From the IMG/VR virus record IMGVR_UViG_3300028173_000003, positions 1 to 64,000 of that record: 64,000 bases of DNA, one strand, 5' to 3'. Below, piece after piece: positions 16,030 through 25,600 of the stretch. Under the pieces are notes generated by a model. That model saw only the letters and a program-made list of their open reading frames with translations. It had not been told where the DNA came from and ran no database searches. A program made the translations under genes and the position numbers. Every line of letters begins with the position of its first letter. The stretch's first letter is position 1. Origin of the DNA: a virus.

Positions 16030-17625
16030 ATGGCAAAGAAAAAAAACAGAGAGATGACAAAGAAGGAGATTCTTGAAGAACTCCAAAAGTGTGCGAATGA
16101 TCCTGTATACTTTATTAATCATTACTGTCAAACTACCCACCCAACAAGAGGATTGATTCCTCTTCATCTTTATGAATTTCAAGAAGAAACAATTCAAGCA
16201 TATCAAACGTACAGATTTAATATTATCTTAAAGGCAAGGCAGTTAGGGATTTCGACAATCACTGCAGCTTATGCTTTGTGGTTAATGTTATTCCATCGCG
16301 AAAAGAACATCTTGACAATTGCAACAAAACAGGGAACAGCAGCTAACGTTGTTAAGAAGACGAAGAGCATGTTTCATAATTTGCCAAAGTGGATGAAACA
16401 ATTGGTATCTATTGTAACAGATAACAGGGCAGCGTTGGAATTTAATAACGGGTCACAATTCAAGGCAGAAAGTACATCATCAAGTGCAGGACGTTCAGAA
16501 GCTTTGTCTTTACTGATCATTGATGAGGCTGCTCACGTAGAGGGTCTTGAAGAGTTGTGGACAGGGTTGAGACCTACTCTTACTCTTGGTGGGGCATGTA
16601 TTGCTCTATCAACCCCGAATGGCGCAGCAGGTTGGTTTTATGAGACATATGAAAAGGCAGTAAATGATGAGGATGAATCTGATTTTAATCCGATTGAGTT
16701 AATGTGGTGGGTTCATCCAGATCACGACGATGAATGGTTAAAGAAAGAATCGGCAGACATGAGCAAGAGACAACTTGCTCAAGAGCACTTGTGTAGTTTC
16801 AATGCATCTGGAGATACGGTGTTTGAAACAGATCACATCGAGAGAATAAGGAACGCAATTAAAGAACCAATAACAAGGGCAGGATTTGATAGGAACGTTT
16901 GGATTTGGAGAGATCCGCAAGTTAGTGTTCAATATCTGATGTCGGTAGACGTTGCAAGAGGTGATGGGCAAGATCATTCAACATTTCTTATATTTGATTT
17001 ATCGACGATGGAATGTGTTGCAGAGTATCGAGGAAAGCTCCCAACCGATACGTATGGAGAATTGATTTATACTTGGGGAACAATGTATAATCTTTGTACT
17101 GTAGTTGTAGAGAATAACACCTATGGTGACGGAGTATTGAGAAAACTTATTGAAATGGAATATTCTAATATTTATTATTCAATGAAGGGTAGTGGAGAAT
17201 ATGTTTCTCCATTAAGGGCGGCATCTGTTGAAAATGCTATTCCAGGATTTTCTACTTCATGGAAGTCTCGTCCACTTGTTATTAGCAAGATGGAAGAGTA
17301 TGTAAGAAACAAGATGTTGACATTATATTCGAAAAGGATTGTGTACGAAATGACAACTTTTGTTTGGAAGGATGGTAAACCTCAAGCACAAAGAAAGAGA
17401 AATGATGACCTCATAATGGCATGTGCAATTGCGTGTTGGGTCAAAGATGTTGTATTTGCCACATCATTACGAGATGTAGAGTATCAAAAAGCATTCCTTG
17501 GAGCAATCTCTAGACAAGGAATGGAACTGGATTCAACAATTCCAGGGATGAAAGGGCGTGGAACTATGACTAATTACGATCATCAAGAGCACGTTAGAGA
17601 ATATCGATGGCTATATAGTGGATAA
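16030..17625 (+). CDS. Terminase large subunit (T4 gp17-like)
   Basis: 531 aa. The ATPase domain has the variant P-loop KARQLGIST (68-76), Walker B LLIIDEAAH (161-169) and coupling motif LSTPNG (193-198). The RNase H-like nuclease domain has SVDVARGDG (D307), VVENNTYGDG (E361) and KRNDDLIMA (D459/D460). It pumps DNA into proheads and cuts the concatemer. The adjacent portal, and the promoter box 30 nt upstream, fit a packaging operon. No intein is seen in this copy although TerL genes often carry one. Confidence 0.92.
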   Translation: MAKKKNREMTKKEILEELQKCANDPVYFINHYCQTTHPTRGLIPLHLYEFQEETIQAYQTYRFNIILKARQLGISTITAAYALWLMLFHREKNILTIATKQGTAANVVKKTKSMFHNLPKWMKQLVSIVTDNRAALEFNNGSQFKAESTSSSAGRSEALSLLIIDEAAHVEGLEELWTGLRPTLTLGGACIALSTPNGAAGWFYETYEKAVNDEDESDFNPIELMWWVHPDHDDEWLKKESADMSKRQLAQEHLCSFNASGDTVFETDHIERIRNAIKEPITRAGFDRNVWIWRDPQVSVQYLMSVDVARGDGQDHSTFLIFDLSTMECVAEYRGKLPTDTYGELIYTWGTMYNLCTVVVENNTYGDGVLRKLIEMEYSNIYYSMKGSGEYVSPLRAASVENAIPGFSTSWKSRPLVISKMEEYVRNKMLTLYSKRIVYEMTTFVWKDGKPQAQRKRNDDLIMACAIACWVKDVVFATSLRDVEYQKAFLGAISRQGMELDSTIPGMKGRGTMTNYDHQEHVREYRWLYSG

Positions 17626-17651
17626 GGAATATTCGAGAACAAAGAAAATAA

Positions 17652-17667
17652 AACTAATTAGCTATAA
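17652..17667 (+). promoter_or_regulatory. Late-type promoter box CTAATTA
   Basis: CTAATTA at 17654-17660 within AACTAATTAGCTATAAC, 22 nt before the portal ATG and just after terminase. Confidence 0.5.
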
Positions 17668-17682
17668 CAGCAAGGAGTCAGA

Positions 17683-20600
17683 ATGAAAGGTCTTAAAAAT
17701 CCAAACCCAAGAAATCCAGATACAAAATTATATAAGAACTTAACAAGATTACTATCAGGACCATTGGTAGTATATCGAAGTCAACTACCAGTACAAGGGA
17801 AGAGAAGATTCCTTGACAAGTACGGTTCAAAGTTCCGCTCTGCCAGTGGGCAGCAATTTAAAAGATCACAACACAATCCATTCGATCACCTAAATGCAAA
17901 CATGATTGCTAACCAAGTCAGGTCAGAAAGATACATTGACTTTGACCAGATGGAATACGAGCCAATTATTAACTGTATTACGAAAGATTCAGTCATAAAC
18001 ACCCCTTCTGGGGACTTCACAATAGAACGGTTGTTGGAGATGTACCCAAATGGGGAAAACTTCTCTGTGTACGCTTATGACGAATCTAAAGGATGCTTGA
18101 CGGTCGGAAATGCTCATAGCGTTCGTTATACAAAGACAGATCAAGTCTACAAGGTTACATTGGATTCTGGGGAAAGTATTCGGTGTACTAGTGATCACAA
18201 GTTTTTAACAAGAGACGGTAATTGGGTAGAGGCAAAAGATTTGAAAGAGGAACAACCTCTTATGCCATTTTATCGCAAATATGTAAAACGAGACAAGGGA
18301 TATCCTTCTGTTTATACAATTAATGATGGTTGGCAGAGAGAATATCGTTTTGTTGCTGAGAAGACAATTCTTGGAAGAAAGCTTGGAGAATACCCTGTCG
18401 AAGTTGTTCATCACGTCGATCACAACAAGAGCAATAGCAATCCTGATAATCTGCAAGTCGTTTCTGCCAAAGAACATGCAGCAATTCATGGAAGAGACTG
18501 GTACGAGTTCTTCGAGGAAGAAAGAAGAAATAAAATTAGAGATGCCGTTTCAAAAGCTAATAAGGGAAAGGCAGCTTGGAACAAAAATCTAATTGGATGG
18601 TTAGAACACACTCCAGAAGCAAGAAGAAAGATCTCAAAAAAAATGAAGGCAATTTGGGAAGTTGCAACTAAAGAAGAAAAGGAGAAGATGCTTTTCGGGA
18701 TGAGAAAGTGGATGAAGTCTGATATTGGGAAAGAAGTGATGTCTCAAAGAAGGACAAAAATGAACTTGGAAATGTGGAAGGATGAAGAGTTTGTTGAAAG
18801 AGCTTCAGAGAGAAGTTCAAAACACATGAAAGATTTGTGGGACAATGAAGACTGGGCTATCTGGAAGAAGGAACACCATTCAGAAGTGATGAAAAAAAAG
18901 TATCAAGAGGATCCAGAGTATTATAAAAAGAGCGTTAATTATGGAGATAAGAATGGGAGATTTAATAAAGCAATTAATACCGAATTCATTTTAACTTCTG
19001 GAGCGCAGTATGAGGATTTTGAAGATTTCTTAAAAGACGTGGATCTTGGAGAATTTAAAACTAAGGCACGGAAGCGTCAATTTGTTTTAAGAAGGTTGAT
19101 GACGAAAGGATTTGATAGTTGGAAAGATTATAAAGAAAATTATGTTTATGAAAATCATAAAGTAGTTTCTGTTGAAAAGATGGGCATCGAAGATGTGTAT
19201 GATCTTACAACCGATGTATATCACAACTTCGCGTGTAGCGGAGTCATTATTCATAACAGCGCCTTGGACATGTATGCAGACGAGATTACAACATCATCTG
19301 CATTGAGAAAGATGTTGACAATTAACTCAAGTAATGGAGAGATCAAATCAATTCTTCAAGCATTATATTATGATGTATTAAATGTAGACTTTAACCTATA
19401 TCAATGGGCAAGAGCATTTTGTAAGTATGGTGATTTTTTCTTATATTTGGATATCGATGAAGACATTGGTATTCAATCTGTAATTGGTTTACCATCATCT
19501 GAGATTGAAAGGCTGGAGGGAGAAGACAAAACAAACCCAAGTTATATCCAATACCAATGGAATAGTGCAGGGATGACGTTTGAAAATTGGCAGATTGCTC
19601 ACTTCCGCAATGTTGGAAATGAAAAGTTTGTGCCCTACGGGTCCAGTGTTTTGGAAGGAGCAAGAAGAATCTGGAGACAAGTAATCCTTCTTGAGGATGC
19701 AATGATGGCATATCGTATTGTACGATCACCAGAAAGAAAGGCATTTTATATTGATGTTGGGAACATTCCCCCACAAGAAACTGAGCAGTTTGTTCAAAAG
19801 ACGATTACAGAGATGAAGAGAAACCAATTGATTGACTCTAGCACTGGGAGAGTAGACTTAAGATACAATCCATTTTCGATTGAAGAAGATTACTTCATCC
19901 CTGTTAGAGGTGGAACTTCACAAACTCGTATTGAATCAATTCCTGGTGGACAATATACTGGAGATATTGATGATGTAAAATATCTTAAAGACAAGTTGTT
20001 TGCAGCACTTAAAGTTCCTCAATCGTACTTGTTCCGAGGAGAAGGAGCAGAAGAAGACAAGACAACATTAGCACAAAAAGATATTAGATTTAGTAGAACA
20101 ATTCAAAGACTGCAAAGAGCAATCATTTCAGAGTTGGAAAAAATTGGTATCATTCACTTATACACTTTGGGGTACAGAGGATCAGACCTGATCTCTTTTA
20201 CTTTATCTTTGAATAATCCATCAAAGATTGCAGAACTACAAGAGCTTGAATATTGGAGAACAAAGTTCGACGTAGCTTCTGCAGCAGTAGAAGGATATTT
20301 CAGCAAGCGATGGATTTCCGAGCATCTATTTGGAATGTCTGATGAAGAGTTCTTACGAAACCAAAGAGAGATGTTCTATGACCGCAAATTTGAGGCAGCT
20401 TTGGCAGTTGCTGCAGAAGATGAGGGCGAAGGTGATGGTGGTCTCGAAGACTTTGGTGGAGGTGGAGGAGCATTTGGTGGTGGATTTGAAGATGAAGAAG
20501 GTATGGGAGGAGAGGCAGAGTTAGAAGATCTCGAAGGTGGGGAAGATATGGACGAGCTACCACTTGATGATGGTGGTGGAGATGGTGGAGATGAAGATGT

Positions 20601-20940
20601 CTTGTTAGCAGCCCCTGCAAAGAGAGATGATGACGAGGGATATGTAACTCCTGGCAGTAAGGGTAAAAAGTACAAACCAGTTGCTTCTGATAAGCGGAGT
20701 ATGGGAGCACGCAAACGTCACATGAAGGGGCAGTATGCGTCAGAGTTGGGAAGTAATACCCCAAGAAATACTCACAAAGGATATGGAGATCTCAAGTCTC
20801 TATCGAAGGGAATCTTTGAGCAAGAAGAAAGAAAACTAATGCAGACACAGAGGGAAATCGAATTCCTTGTTGAAAGTCTAAAGACAAAAGAATCTTCAGT
20901 TATTACAGAAAATGTAGCAAAAGCTGTAGGAGAAAAGTAA
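17683..20940 (+). CDS. Portal protein (T4 gp20-like) with HNH intein
   Basis: 1085 aa, of which residues 98-525 are an intein; the exteins join as EYEPIIN + SALDMYADEITT, a typical T4-type portal segment, giving a 657-aa mature protein. The mature sequence shows the portal core (YDVLNVDFNLYQWARAFCKY, YGSSVLEGARRIWRQ, GAEEDKTTLAQKDIRFSRT). The C-terminal tail is unusually acidic and Gly-rich (about residues 900-990), followed by basic residues. It forms the dodecameric vertex through which DNA enters. SD AAGGAG precedes the start. Confidence 0.92.
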   Translation: MKGLKNPNPRNPDTKLYKNLTRLLSGPLVVYRSQLPVQGKRRFLDKYGSKFRSASGQQFKRSQHNPFDHLNANMIANQVRSERYIDFDQMEYEPIINCITKDSVINTPSGDFTIERLLEMYPNGENFSVYAYDESKGCLTVGNAHSVRYTKTDQVYKVTLDSGESIRCTSDHKFLTRDGNWVEAKDLKEEQPLMPFYRKYVKRDKGYPSVYTINDGWQREYRFVAEKTILGRKLGEYPVEVVHHVDHNKSNSNPDNLQVVSAKEHAAIHGRDWYEFFEEERRNKIRDAVSKANKGKAAWNKNLIGWLEHTPEARRKISKKMKAIWEVATKEEKEKMLFGMRKWMKSDIGKEVMSQRRTKMNLEMWKDEEFVERASERSSKHMKDLWDNEDWAIWKKEHHSEVMKKKYQEDPEYYKKSVNYGDKNGRFNKAINTEFILTSGAQYEDFEDFLKDVDLGEFKTKARKRQFVLRRLMTKGFDSWKDYKENYVYENHKVVSVEKMGIEDVYDLTTDVYHNFACSGVIIHNSALDMYADEITTSSALRKMLTINSSNGEIKSILQALYYDVLNVDFNLYQWARAFCKYGDFFLYLDIDEDIGIQSVIGLPSSEIERLEGEDKTNPSYIQYQWNSAGMTFENWQIAHFRNVGNEKFVPYGSSVLEGARRIWRQVILLEDAMMAYRIVRSPERKAFYIDVGNIPPQETEQFVQKTITEMKRNQLIDSSTGRVDLRYNPFSIEEDYFIPVRGGTSQTRIESIPGGQYTGDIDDVKYLKDKLFAALKVPQSYLFRGEGAEEDKTTLAQKDIRFSRTIQRLQRAIISELEKIGIIHLYTLGYRGSDLISFTLSLNNPSKIAELQELEYWRTKFDVASAAVEGYFSKRWISEHLFGMSDEEFLRNQREMFYDRKFEAALAVAAEDEGEGDGGLEDFGGGGGAFGGGFEDEEGMGGEAELEDLEGGEDMDELPLDDGGGDGGDEDVLLAAPAKRDDDEGYVTPGSKGKKYKPVASDKRSMGARKRHMKGQYASELGSNTPRNTHKGYGDLKSLSKGIFEQEERKLMQTQREIEFLVESLKTKESSVITENVAKAVGEK
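17974..19257 (+). other. Large intein in portal, with HNH homing endonuclease
   Basis: 428 residues. Block A CITKDSVINTPSGDF begins with Cys1. Block B is RCTSDHKFLT. The HNH nuclease is VVHHVDHNKSNSNPDNLQVV followed by a H-x3-H stretch (residues about 241-269 of the precursor). NUMOD-like helices lie around ARRKISKKMKAIW. Block F/G is VYDLTTDVYHNFACSGVIIHN, followed by Ser+1. All splicing residues appear intact, so an active full-length intein that still carries its endonuclease is likely. Confidence 0.9.
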
Positions 20941-20944
20941 ATCA

Positions 20945-22219
20945 ATGATCGTTAATGAGATTACAAGATACAAGAAGGAGGGTGTCAAGATTAATGATAC
21001 CTTACAAATCTTGAAAAAATATGCCAAAGAAGATCGATATTTTGTTCAATTTTCTGAGATTAAAAAGTTAGGAATACATATTAGATCGAAGTATGAAACT
21101 CCACTTGGGGTTTATTCTTATTTTCTTAACGATCAGTTTGTACAAGATTTTGAAGAGGACGAGATCCCTTTTGCTAGTGAAAGAAAATATATGGTTATTT
21201 TTGAGACAAAAGATGATGCTAAAGTTTGGGAAATCAAAGAAGAAGACATGCCAGAAGAAAACTTCTATGTATGGATTGAAGAAATCATAGATCTTGTTAT
21301 TGCTGGAGCTATAAGGCAGAATAAAATTAAAATGTACGGGATGGCAGGAACTCACAACTTCATAGAAGATGGAGAACACTACAACATCCTGCGAACGTTT
21401 AAGACTGACTACCAAGATTTTTATGATAAATATGGCCATCATCCAAGTGGAAAAGAATTTTTTGTATGGTCAGAGATGTTCCAAGAACTTGTGGACGGCT
21501 CTTACAAAGAAGAGAGAACAGGTGTATTGTGGAATATTTTGAGAGTTATTGCTGGCAATCCACGACAATGGAGAAAGTTATTTGTATTGCTTGGCGTTGA
21601 TGGTGTTGTGGATTATGATACAGGAACAATTCACGAGAATGAGCCGGAACAGGCAGTCTTCTTTGCTCTTGGCAGCTTGAGGCTTGTTGACATTATTGAT
21701 AACAAAGAACCTCGTAAGAAAAAGCAAAATTTGAAGAACACAAACGCATATTCAATCATTAAGAATAATCCAGAATCATTAGATCCTTCAAATTTCGAAG
21801 CAACTCCTTATACAGGAAATGAATATTATACAACTGCAATGCATTCAAGTGAATTTGGGGGTGATATTTGGGTTAGATTTGAATATAAAATAAAGATTAT
21901 TAATGAACAGTTTCCAAAAGGTCAAGAGGTTTCGATTGATTACAAGATTAACTTTAGCGAAGAGAGTGTTAAAATTTTTGGACAAGGTGGAAACAAAGCT
22001 ATTGGAACATCTGATTTCAAATCATTTCCGCTTAAAAAAGAGATGTATGAAATTGCAGAGAAAGACAAAGAATCAAATGGGCTTAGCTTATATATGGTCC
22101 ATAGACAAGAACTTATGGAATTATCGGCATCAAAAGAGGTTGTAGACCGTGTAAGGCAAGACCTTTTAAATCAAGAGAAGCTTAGATCACGAATATTATA
22201 TATGGCTTTGACAAAATAA
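20945..22219 (+). CDS. Phage virion-associated protein, unknown role
   Basis: 424 aa, 4 nt after portal. Contains KLGIHIRSKYETPLGVYSY with PFASERKYMVIF nearby, and later VVDYDTGTIHENEPEQAVFF. I associate both patterns from memory with uncharacterised phage and virion proteins. No catalytic motif is evident. Placement between portal and other head genes suggests a head or internal protein. Function unknown. Confidence 0.6.
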   Translation: MIVNEITRYKKEGVKINDTLQILKKYAKEDRYFVQFSEIKKLGIHIRSKYETPLGVYSYFLNDQFVQDFEEDEIPFASERKYMVIFETKDDAKVWEIKEEDMPEENFYVWIEEIIDLVIAGAIRQNKIKMYGMAGTHNFIEDGEHYNILRTFKTDYQDFYDKYGHHPSGKEFFVWSEMFQELVDGSYKEERTGVLWNILRVIAGNPRQWRKLFVLLGVDGVVDYDTGTIHENEPEQAVFFALGSLRLVDIIDNKEPRKKKQNLKNTNAYSIIKNNPESLDPSNFEATPYTGNEYYTTAMHSSEFGGDIWVRFEYKIKIINEQFPKGQEVSIDYKINFSEESVKIFGQGGNKAIGTSDFKSFPLKKEMYEIAEKDKESNGLSLYMVHRQELMELSASKEVVDRVRQDLLNQEKLRSRILYMALTK

Positions 22220-22248
22220 GATTTGACAACAACAAGGAGAAAATAAAA

Positions 22249-23037
22249 ATGGCAAATCACCACAATAAGAAAAGAAACACAGCACTACTTTATGAGGTAT
22301 TGGTAAAAAACCTTTCAAAGGCAATCCTCGACAAAGATCAGACAAAGAAAAAGAAAACATTATCTCTACTAAGAGAGTTTTTTAACAAGAAGACAATTCT
22401 GAATGCAGAACTAAAACTTTATCAAAGTGTTATCTTGTCAAAAGAATTAGATAAAGAATTGGCAGAGAGGATGTTAGAGGAGGCATTGAAGCAACACTCA
22501 ATGATTAATCAAAAGATGATCTTCTCTGAGCAAAGTAGATTAATTTCCCAAATCAATAGAGCCTTAACAAAACAAGCGTATTCTGTATTTGTTCCTAATT
22601 ACAAATCTATTGCAACGGTATATCAAATGTTCCATACCCGAGATCCAAAGGAAAAGATCCTTCTTGAAAACAAAGTTATCGAAGAGATGACGATGCTTGA
22701 GAAGAAGGAAAAAGAATTAAAACCTCTTGATCAGTTAACAATGAAGACATTCATCAATAACTTTAATAAGACATACGGTAAAGAACTGTTAGATGAACAA
22801 AAGAAACTACTTAATAAGTTTGTATTTTCAGATACAGATGGAGGAGTTGATTTCAAAATTTACATTAATGAAGAGATTACAAGATTGAAAGCTCATCTTG
22901 AAAAGTCAGATGAACCAAAATCAAAACAAGTTATTGAATTGTTAGAGTCTCATCGCAAAGGAAAGGTTGACATTGAACTAATTAGGAAAGTAATGCAAGT
23001 ACAAGAATTGGTACTTGAAATGTTAAAGGACAAATAA
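22249..23037 (+). CDS. Conserved helical head-region protein
   Basis: 262 aa with ACAAGGAG upstream. It is almost entirely alpha-helical and Lys/Glu-rich, beginning NHHNKKRNTALLYEVLVKNL. The centre has a putative coiled coil (LENKVIEEMTMLEKKEKELK). No domain is recognised. It ends 3 nt before the next gene, so the two are probably made together. Confidence 0.6.
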   Translation: MANHHNKKRNTALLYEVLVKNLSKAILDKDQTKKKKTLSLLREFFNKKTILNAELKLYQSVILSKELDKELAERMLEEALKQHSMINQKMIFSEQSRLISQINRALTKQAYSVFVPNYKSIATVYQMFHTRDPKEKILLENKVIEEMTMLEKKEKELKPLDQLTMKTFINNFNKTYGKELLDEQKKLLNKFVFSDTDGGVDFKIYINEEITRLKAHLEKSDEPKSKQVIELLESHRKGKVDIELIRKVMQVQELVLEMLKDK

Positions 23038-23040
23038 ACA

Positions 23041-23673
23041 ATGGCAGATGATATTGTATTCAAGATTGGAGCAGAAGCAAACGAAGATGACAATTCTCCC
23101 GAGAAGAAAAAGTTTCTTCAAGCCAAGGCATCATTAAATATTAGAAGAACTTTGGATGGAAACTTGATCATCTTTGATCATAAGTATATTGATATTGCAA
23201 TCATTCCAAAGACAAATAAGATTATGGCATTCCCAAAGGAAGAGATGGGAGAGTTAATCTATGCAACACAAGATAGATTATTTAAGTATCTTGCAAAGCA
23301 CGGAGTAATTGTTGGAGACAGTATTCAAGGTGGGAATGTGTATTCTTCAATTGAGGCAGCATACCCAGAAACGGCGAGTGAAGTTGATGCAATTCAAATA
23401 ATTGTATTCACGATTGCAAAGTTTATTGAAGAAGATAGTATTGGAATGGACTTTGAAGACGAATACCTTGAAGACCTTGATAACTTCTTTACAAATCCTG
23501 ACGAGGAAGATAGTACGTCGCTGGGAGAAATTCCACAAAACGTGTCGAAAGGGAGTATTCGCCCGTCATTACGGCCTTATGGGATGTCTACCATGTACAA
23601 AGTGTACGAACAACGAATTAAAGACCGTGCCAAAAGATTGCGACTTCTAAAAGAACAACAAAAAAATAAATAA
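23041..23673 (+). CDS. Hypothetical head-region protein
   Basis: 210 aa. A beta-rich N-terminal half (ASLNIRRTLDGNLIIFDHKY, DIAIIPKTNKIMAFP) is followed by an acidic helical section and a basic C-terminus (RIKDRAKRLRLLKEQQKNK). It lies in the packaging/head operon and is followed by a mobile endonuclease gene. Function unknown. Confidence 0.6.
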   Translation: MADDIVFKIGAEANEDDNSPEKKKFLQAKASLNIRRTLDGNLIIFDHKYIDIAIIPKTNKIMAFPKEEMGELIYATQDRLFKYLAKHGVIVGDSIQGGNVYSSIEAAYPETASEVDAIQIIVFTIAKFIEEDSIGMDFEDEYLEDLDNFFTNPDEEDSTSLGEIPQNVSKGSIRPSLRPYGMSTMYKVYEQRIKDRAKRLRLLKEQQKNK

Positions 23674-23717
23674 ATCTTCCAAATTGAGTGTAAAACTCTT
23701 CCCTTTCCTATTTTGCA

Positions 23718-23733
23718 AACTATTTATAGTATA
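23718..23733 (+). promoter_or_regulatory. Late-type promoter box CTATTTA
   Basis: CTATTTA at 23720-23726 in AACTATTTATAGTATAGG, 24 nt before ATG 23751. The best-looking copy of the motif. Its reverse complement contains TATAAATA, the T4 late box, but no minus-strand gene would use it. Confidence 0.55.
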
Positions 23734-23750
23734 GGCAAAAGGAGAAATCT

Positions 23751-24986
23751 ATGAAGTTCAATTGTGGTATCTATCAAATTTTAAATACAAAAACAGGCAA
23801 ATCATACGTAGGAAGTTCATCTAATATTCGAAAAAGATGGGCAGGGCACAAGAGACAGTTGAAAAGGGGAGAACACCACTCGACTCATTTACAAAGATCT
23901 TGGAACAAATATGGCGAAGAAGAATTTAAATTCTTACTTATTGAAGAAGTAAAGGAATCTCAAAACTTAATTAAAAAAGAACAAAGCTATCTTGATATTT
24001 TTAAAGTTTATGATAGGGAATTCGGATTCAACATCAGTCCAACGGCGGGAAGTACACTGGGGATTCCTTGTTCTGAAGAGACGAAAATAAAGTTGAGAGA
24101 ATTTAATAAAGGGAAGAAACTATCAGAAGAAACGAAACGCAAAATGAGCGAAATAAGGAGGGGAGTGAAATTAGGACCAAGAGGGCCAATGTCAGAAGAA
24201 AACAAACAAAAGATAAAAGATTCTTATTTAAATAGGACAGCATGGAATAAGGGATTAAGGTGCCCACAAATGGCAAAATGTGGAGAAGACAATTCTCAAG
24301 CAAAACTAACGTGGGGAGAAGTTGGAGAAATAAGGGAAAAATACCTAACAGGTGATTTCAAGAGAGATTTTCTGGCAGAAGAGTATGATGTGTCTTGTTT
24401 CGCAATTTCTAAAGTTATCAATAATAAGAGATGGATAGACAAAAACTATACTCCTCCAACTCACAACCAAGCTCAAAAATTGACGGAAGAGAAGGTAAAA
24501 GAAATAAGAATAAAATATGCAACAGGAAAACATAAACAAACAGATATTGCAAAAGAGCACGGGATTGATGGAGCAACGGTTTGCGAAATTGTTAATTACA
24601 AATACTGGATAATCGAAGGAGAAGAAAGGATTGAAAAGCCAGAGTATGGTTGTGGTCACAAACTAACGTGGGAGAAGGTACATGAGATAAGAAATTTATA
24701 TTCTATTGAAAGAAAACATTCGATTAAAGAGTTGGCAGAATTATATGAAGTTTCAAATTCGTTAATTGCTCTCATTATTAGAAACGAACGTTGGTATGAT
24801 GAAAACTATACTCCACCAAAACACAAAAACAAAGGGAACAAGTTGACTTGGGAACTGGTAGTCGAAATGCGCGAGAAGTATAAAAAGAAAAATCACCCAA
24901 CACAAATCAAGTTAGCAGAAGAATACGGAATAGATAAAAGAACGGTATGTGACATCGTAAATTATAAAGCTTGGAAGGAAGAATAA
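23751..24986 (+). CDS. GIY-YIG homing endonuclease with four HTH repeats
   Basis: 411 aa behind AAAAGGAG. GIYQILN and KSYVGSS form the GIY-YIG core with IRKRWAGHKRQLKRG after it. Two or three NUMOD3-like segments follow (SEETKIKLREFNKGKK, SEETKRKMSEIRRG, SEENKQKIKDSYLNR). There are then four tandem modules of about 60 residues, each opening with LT.E.V.EIR..Y and ending in an I.NN..W-type segment, read as HTH DNA-binding repeats. Free-standing and mobile. It sits between head genes and has its own promoter box. Confidence 0.87.
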   Translation: MKFNCGIYQILNTKTGKSYVGSSSNIRKRWAGHKRQLKRGEHHSTHLQRSWNKYGEEEFKFLLIEEVKESQNLIKKEQSYLDIFKVYDREFGFNISPTAGSTLGIPCSEETKIKLREFNKGKKLSEETKRKMSEIRRGVKLGPRGPMSEENKQKIKDSYLNRTAWNKGLRCPQMAKCGEDNSQAKLTWGEVGEIREKYLTGDFKRDFLAEEYDVSCFAISKVINNKRWIDKNYTPPTHNQAQKLTEEKVKEIRIKYATGKHKQTDIAKEHGIDGATVCEIVNYKYWIIEGEERIEKPEYGCGHKLTWEKVHEIRNLYSIERKHSIKELAELYEVSNSLIALIIRNERWYDENYTPPKHKNKGNKLTWELVVEMREKYKKKNHPTQIKLAEEYGIDKRTVCDIVNYKAWKEE

Positions 24987-24997
24987 CCCATTCAGCA

Positions 24998-25010
24998 ATC
25001 TAATTATGTT
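24998..25010 (+). promoter_or_regulatory. Late-type promoter box CTAATTA
   Basis: CTAATTA at 25000-25006, 26 nt before ATG 25033. The ATG that begins at 25006 overlaps the box, which argues against using it as the start. Confidence 0.45.
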
Positions 25011-25032
25011 AATCAAAAGGAATACAACAAAT

Positions 25033-25269
25033 ATGTCAAATTTACAGAAGTTAATTAAAGAGGCTATCTTGAAAGAGATGGGAAACTATGAAAGTACAAT
25101 TCTTGAAGGTGAAATTGACAATGTCATTCAGGCAATGATTACGAGTGGCAGGGTTGATGAGCAAGGTGTTGTAGGAGCACTAGAAGCATTGATGGTTAAA
25201 TATGAAAACATGCCACCTTCATATGAAGAGGAAGGAGATTTGGACCTATACGAGAATAAGGAGAAATAA
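25033..25269 (+). CDS. Small hypothetical protein with LIKEAILKE N-terminus
   Basis: 78 aa from ATG 25033 (AAAGGAA upstream); ATG 25006 is in frame but overlaps a promoter box. Begins SNLQKLIKEAILKEMGNYES, the clearest example of the recurrent (L/I)-x-K-E helix with consecutive (L/I)xE sites. The C-terminus is acidic. It precedes the protease gene by about 1 kb. Function unknown. Confidence 0.55.
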   Translation: MSNLQKLIKEAILKEMGNYESTILEGEIDNVIQAMITSGRVDEQGVVGALEALMVKYENMPPSYEEEGDLDLYENKEK

Positions 25270-25270
25270 A

Positions 25271-25585
25271 ATGACAACATTCATTCTGACCTGTTATGGT
25301 ATAACACTAATCTTAACTCAAGGGTCAATCTTTGAAGGGGTAAGAACCCTTTTAGAAAAGGTTTGGAATAAGATTCCTTTAATCAAGAAAGCAAAATCAC
25401 CATTTAGGTGTTCAATGTGTGTGGGCTTTTGGGTAGGGTTGGCAATGTCTTTTGTATTACCAACTCAATTGACACTATCAGTTCCTTATTTTGTCAATTT
25501 CCTTCTTGCTTGTGTTTCTTCTGGTACATCATATATCCTTGTCACATCCTTCTCGGATAAGGGTTTTCGAGTTTCAAAGAAATAA
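25271..25585 (+). CDS. Small membrane protein with CSMCVGFW motif
   Basis: 104 aa from ATG 25271, 1 nt after the previous stop, behind AAGGAG. Hydrophobic segments lie at about residues 2-18, 50-66 and 70-92. Between the first two lies FRCSMCVGFWVG, a C-x2-C-x-G-F-W motif that I associate with DUF1360-like phage membrane proteins. Probably an integral membrane protein; role unknown. Confidence 0.55.
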   Translation: MTTFILTCYGITLILTQGSIFEGVRTLLEKVWNKIPLIKKAKSPFRCSMCVGFWVGLAMSFVLPTQLTLSVPYFVNFLLACVSSGTSYILVTSFSDKGFRVSKK

Positions 25586-25600
25586 ACAAAGATTAAAGAA

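Noticed and set aside
18323-18592. 89-codon plus-strand ORF inside the portal intein
   Set aside because: Alternate-frame shadow of the HNH region; no ribosome site or motif.
20300-20764. Minus-strand ORFs rich in Ser/Pro/His opposite the portal tail
   Set aside because: Low-complexity mirror of the Gly/Asp/Glu-rich portal C-terminus; composition explained entirely by the sense strand.
23718-23733. T4 late box TATAAATA on the minus strand, implying antisense transcription
   Set aside because: Only this copy matches exactly in reverse. All copies sit just before plus-strand genes and there are no minus-strand genes, so a plus-strand role is simpler.
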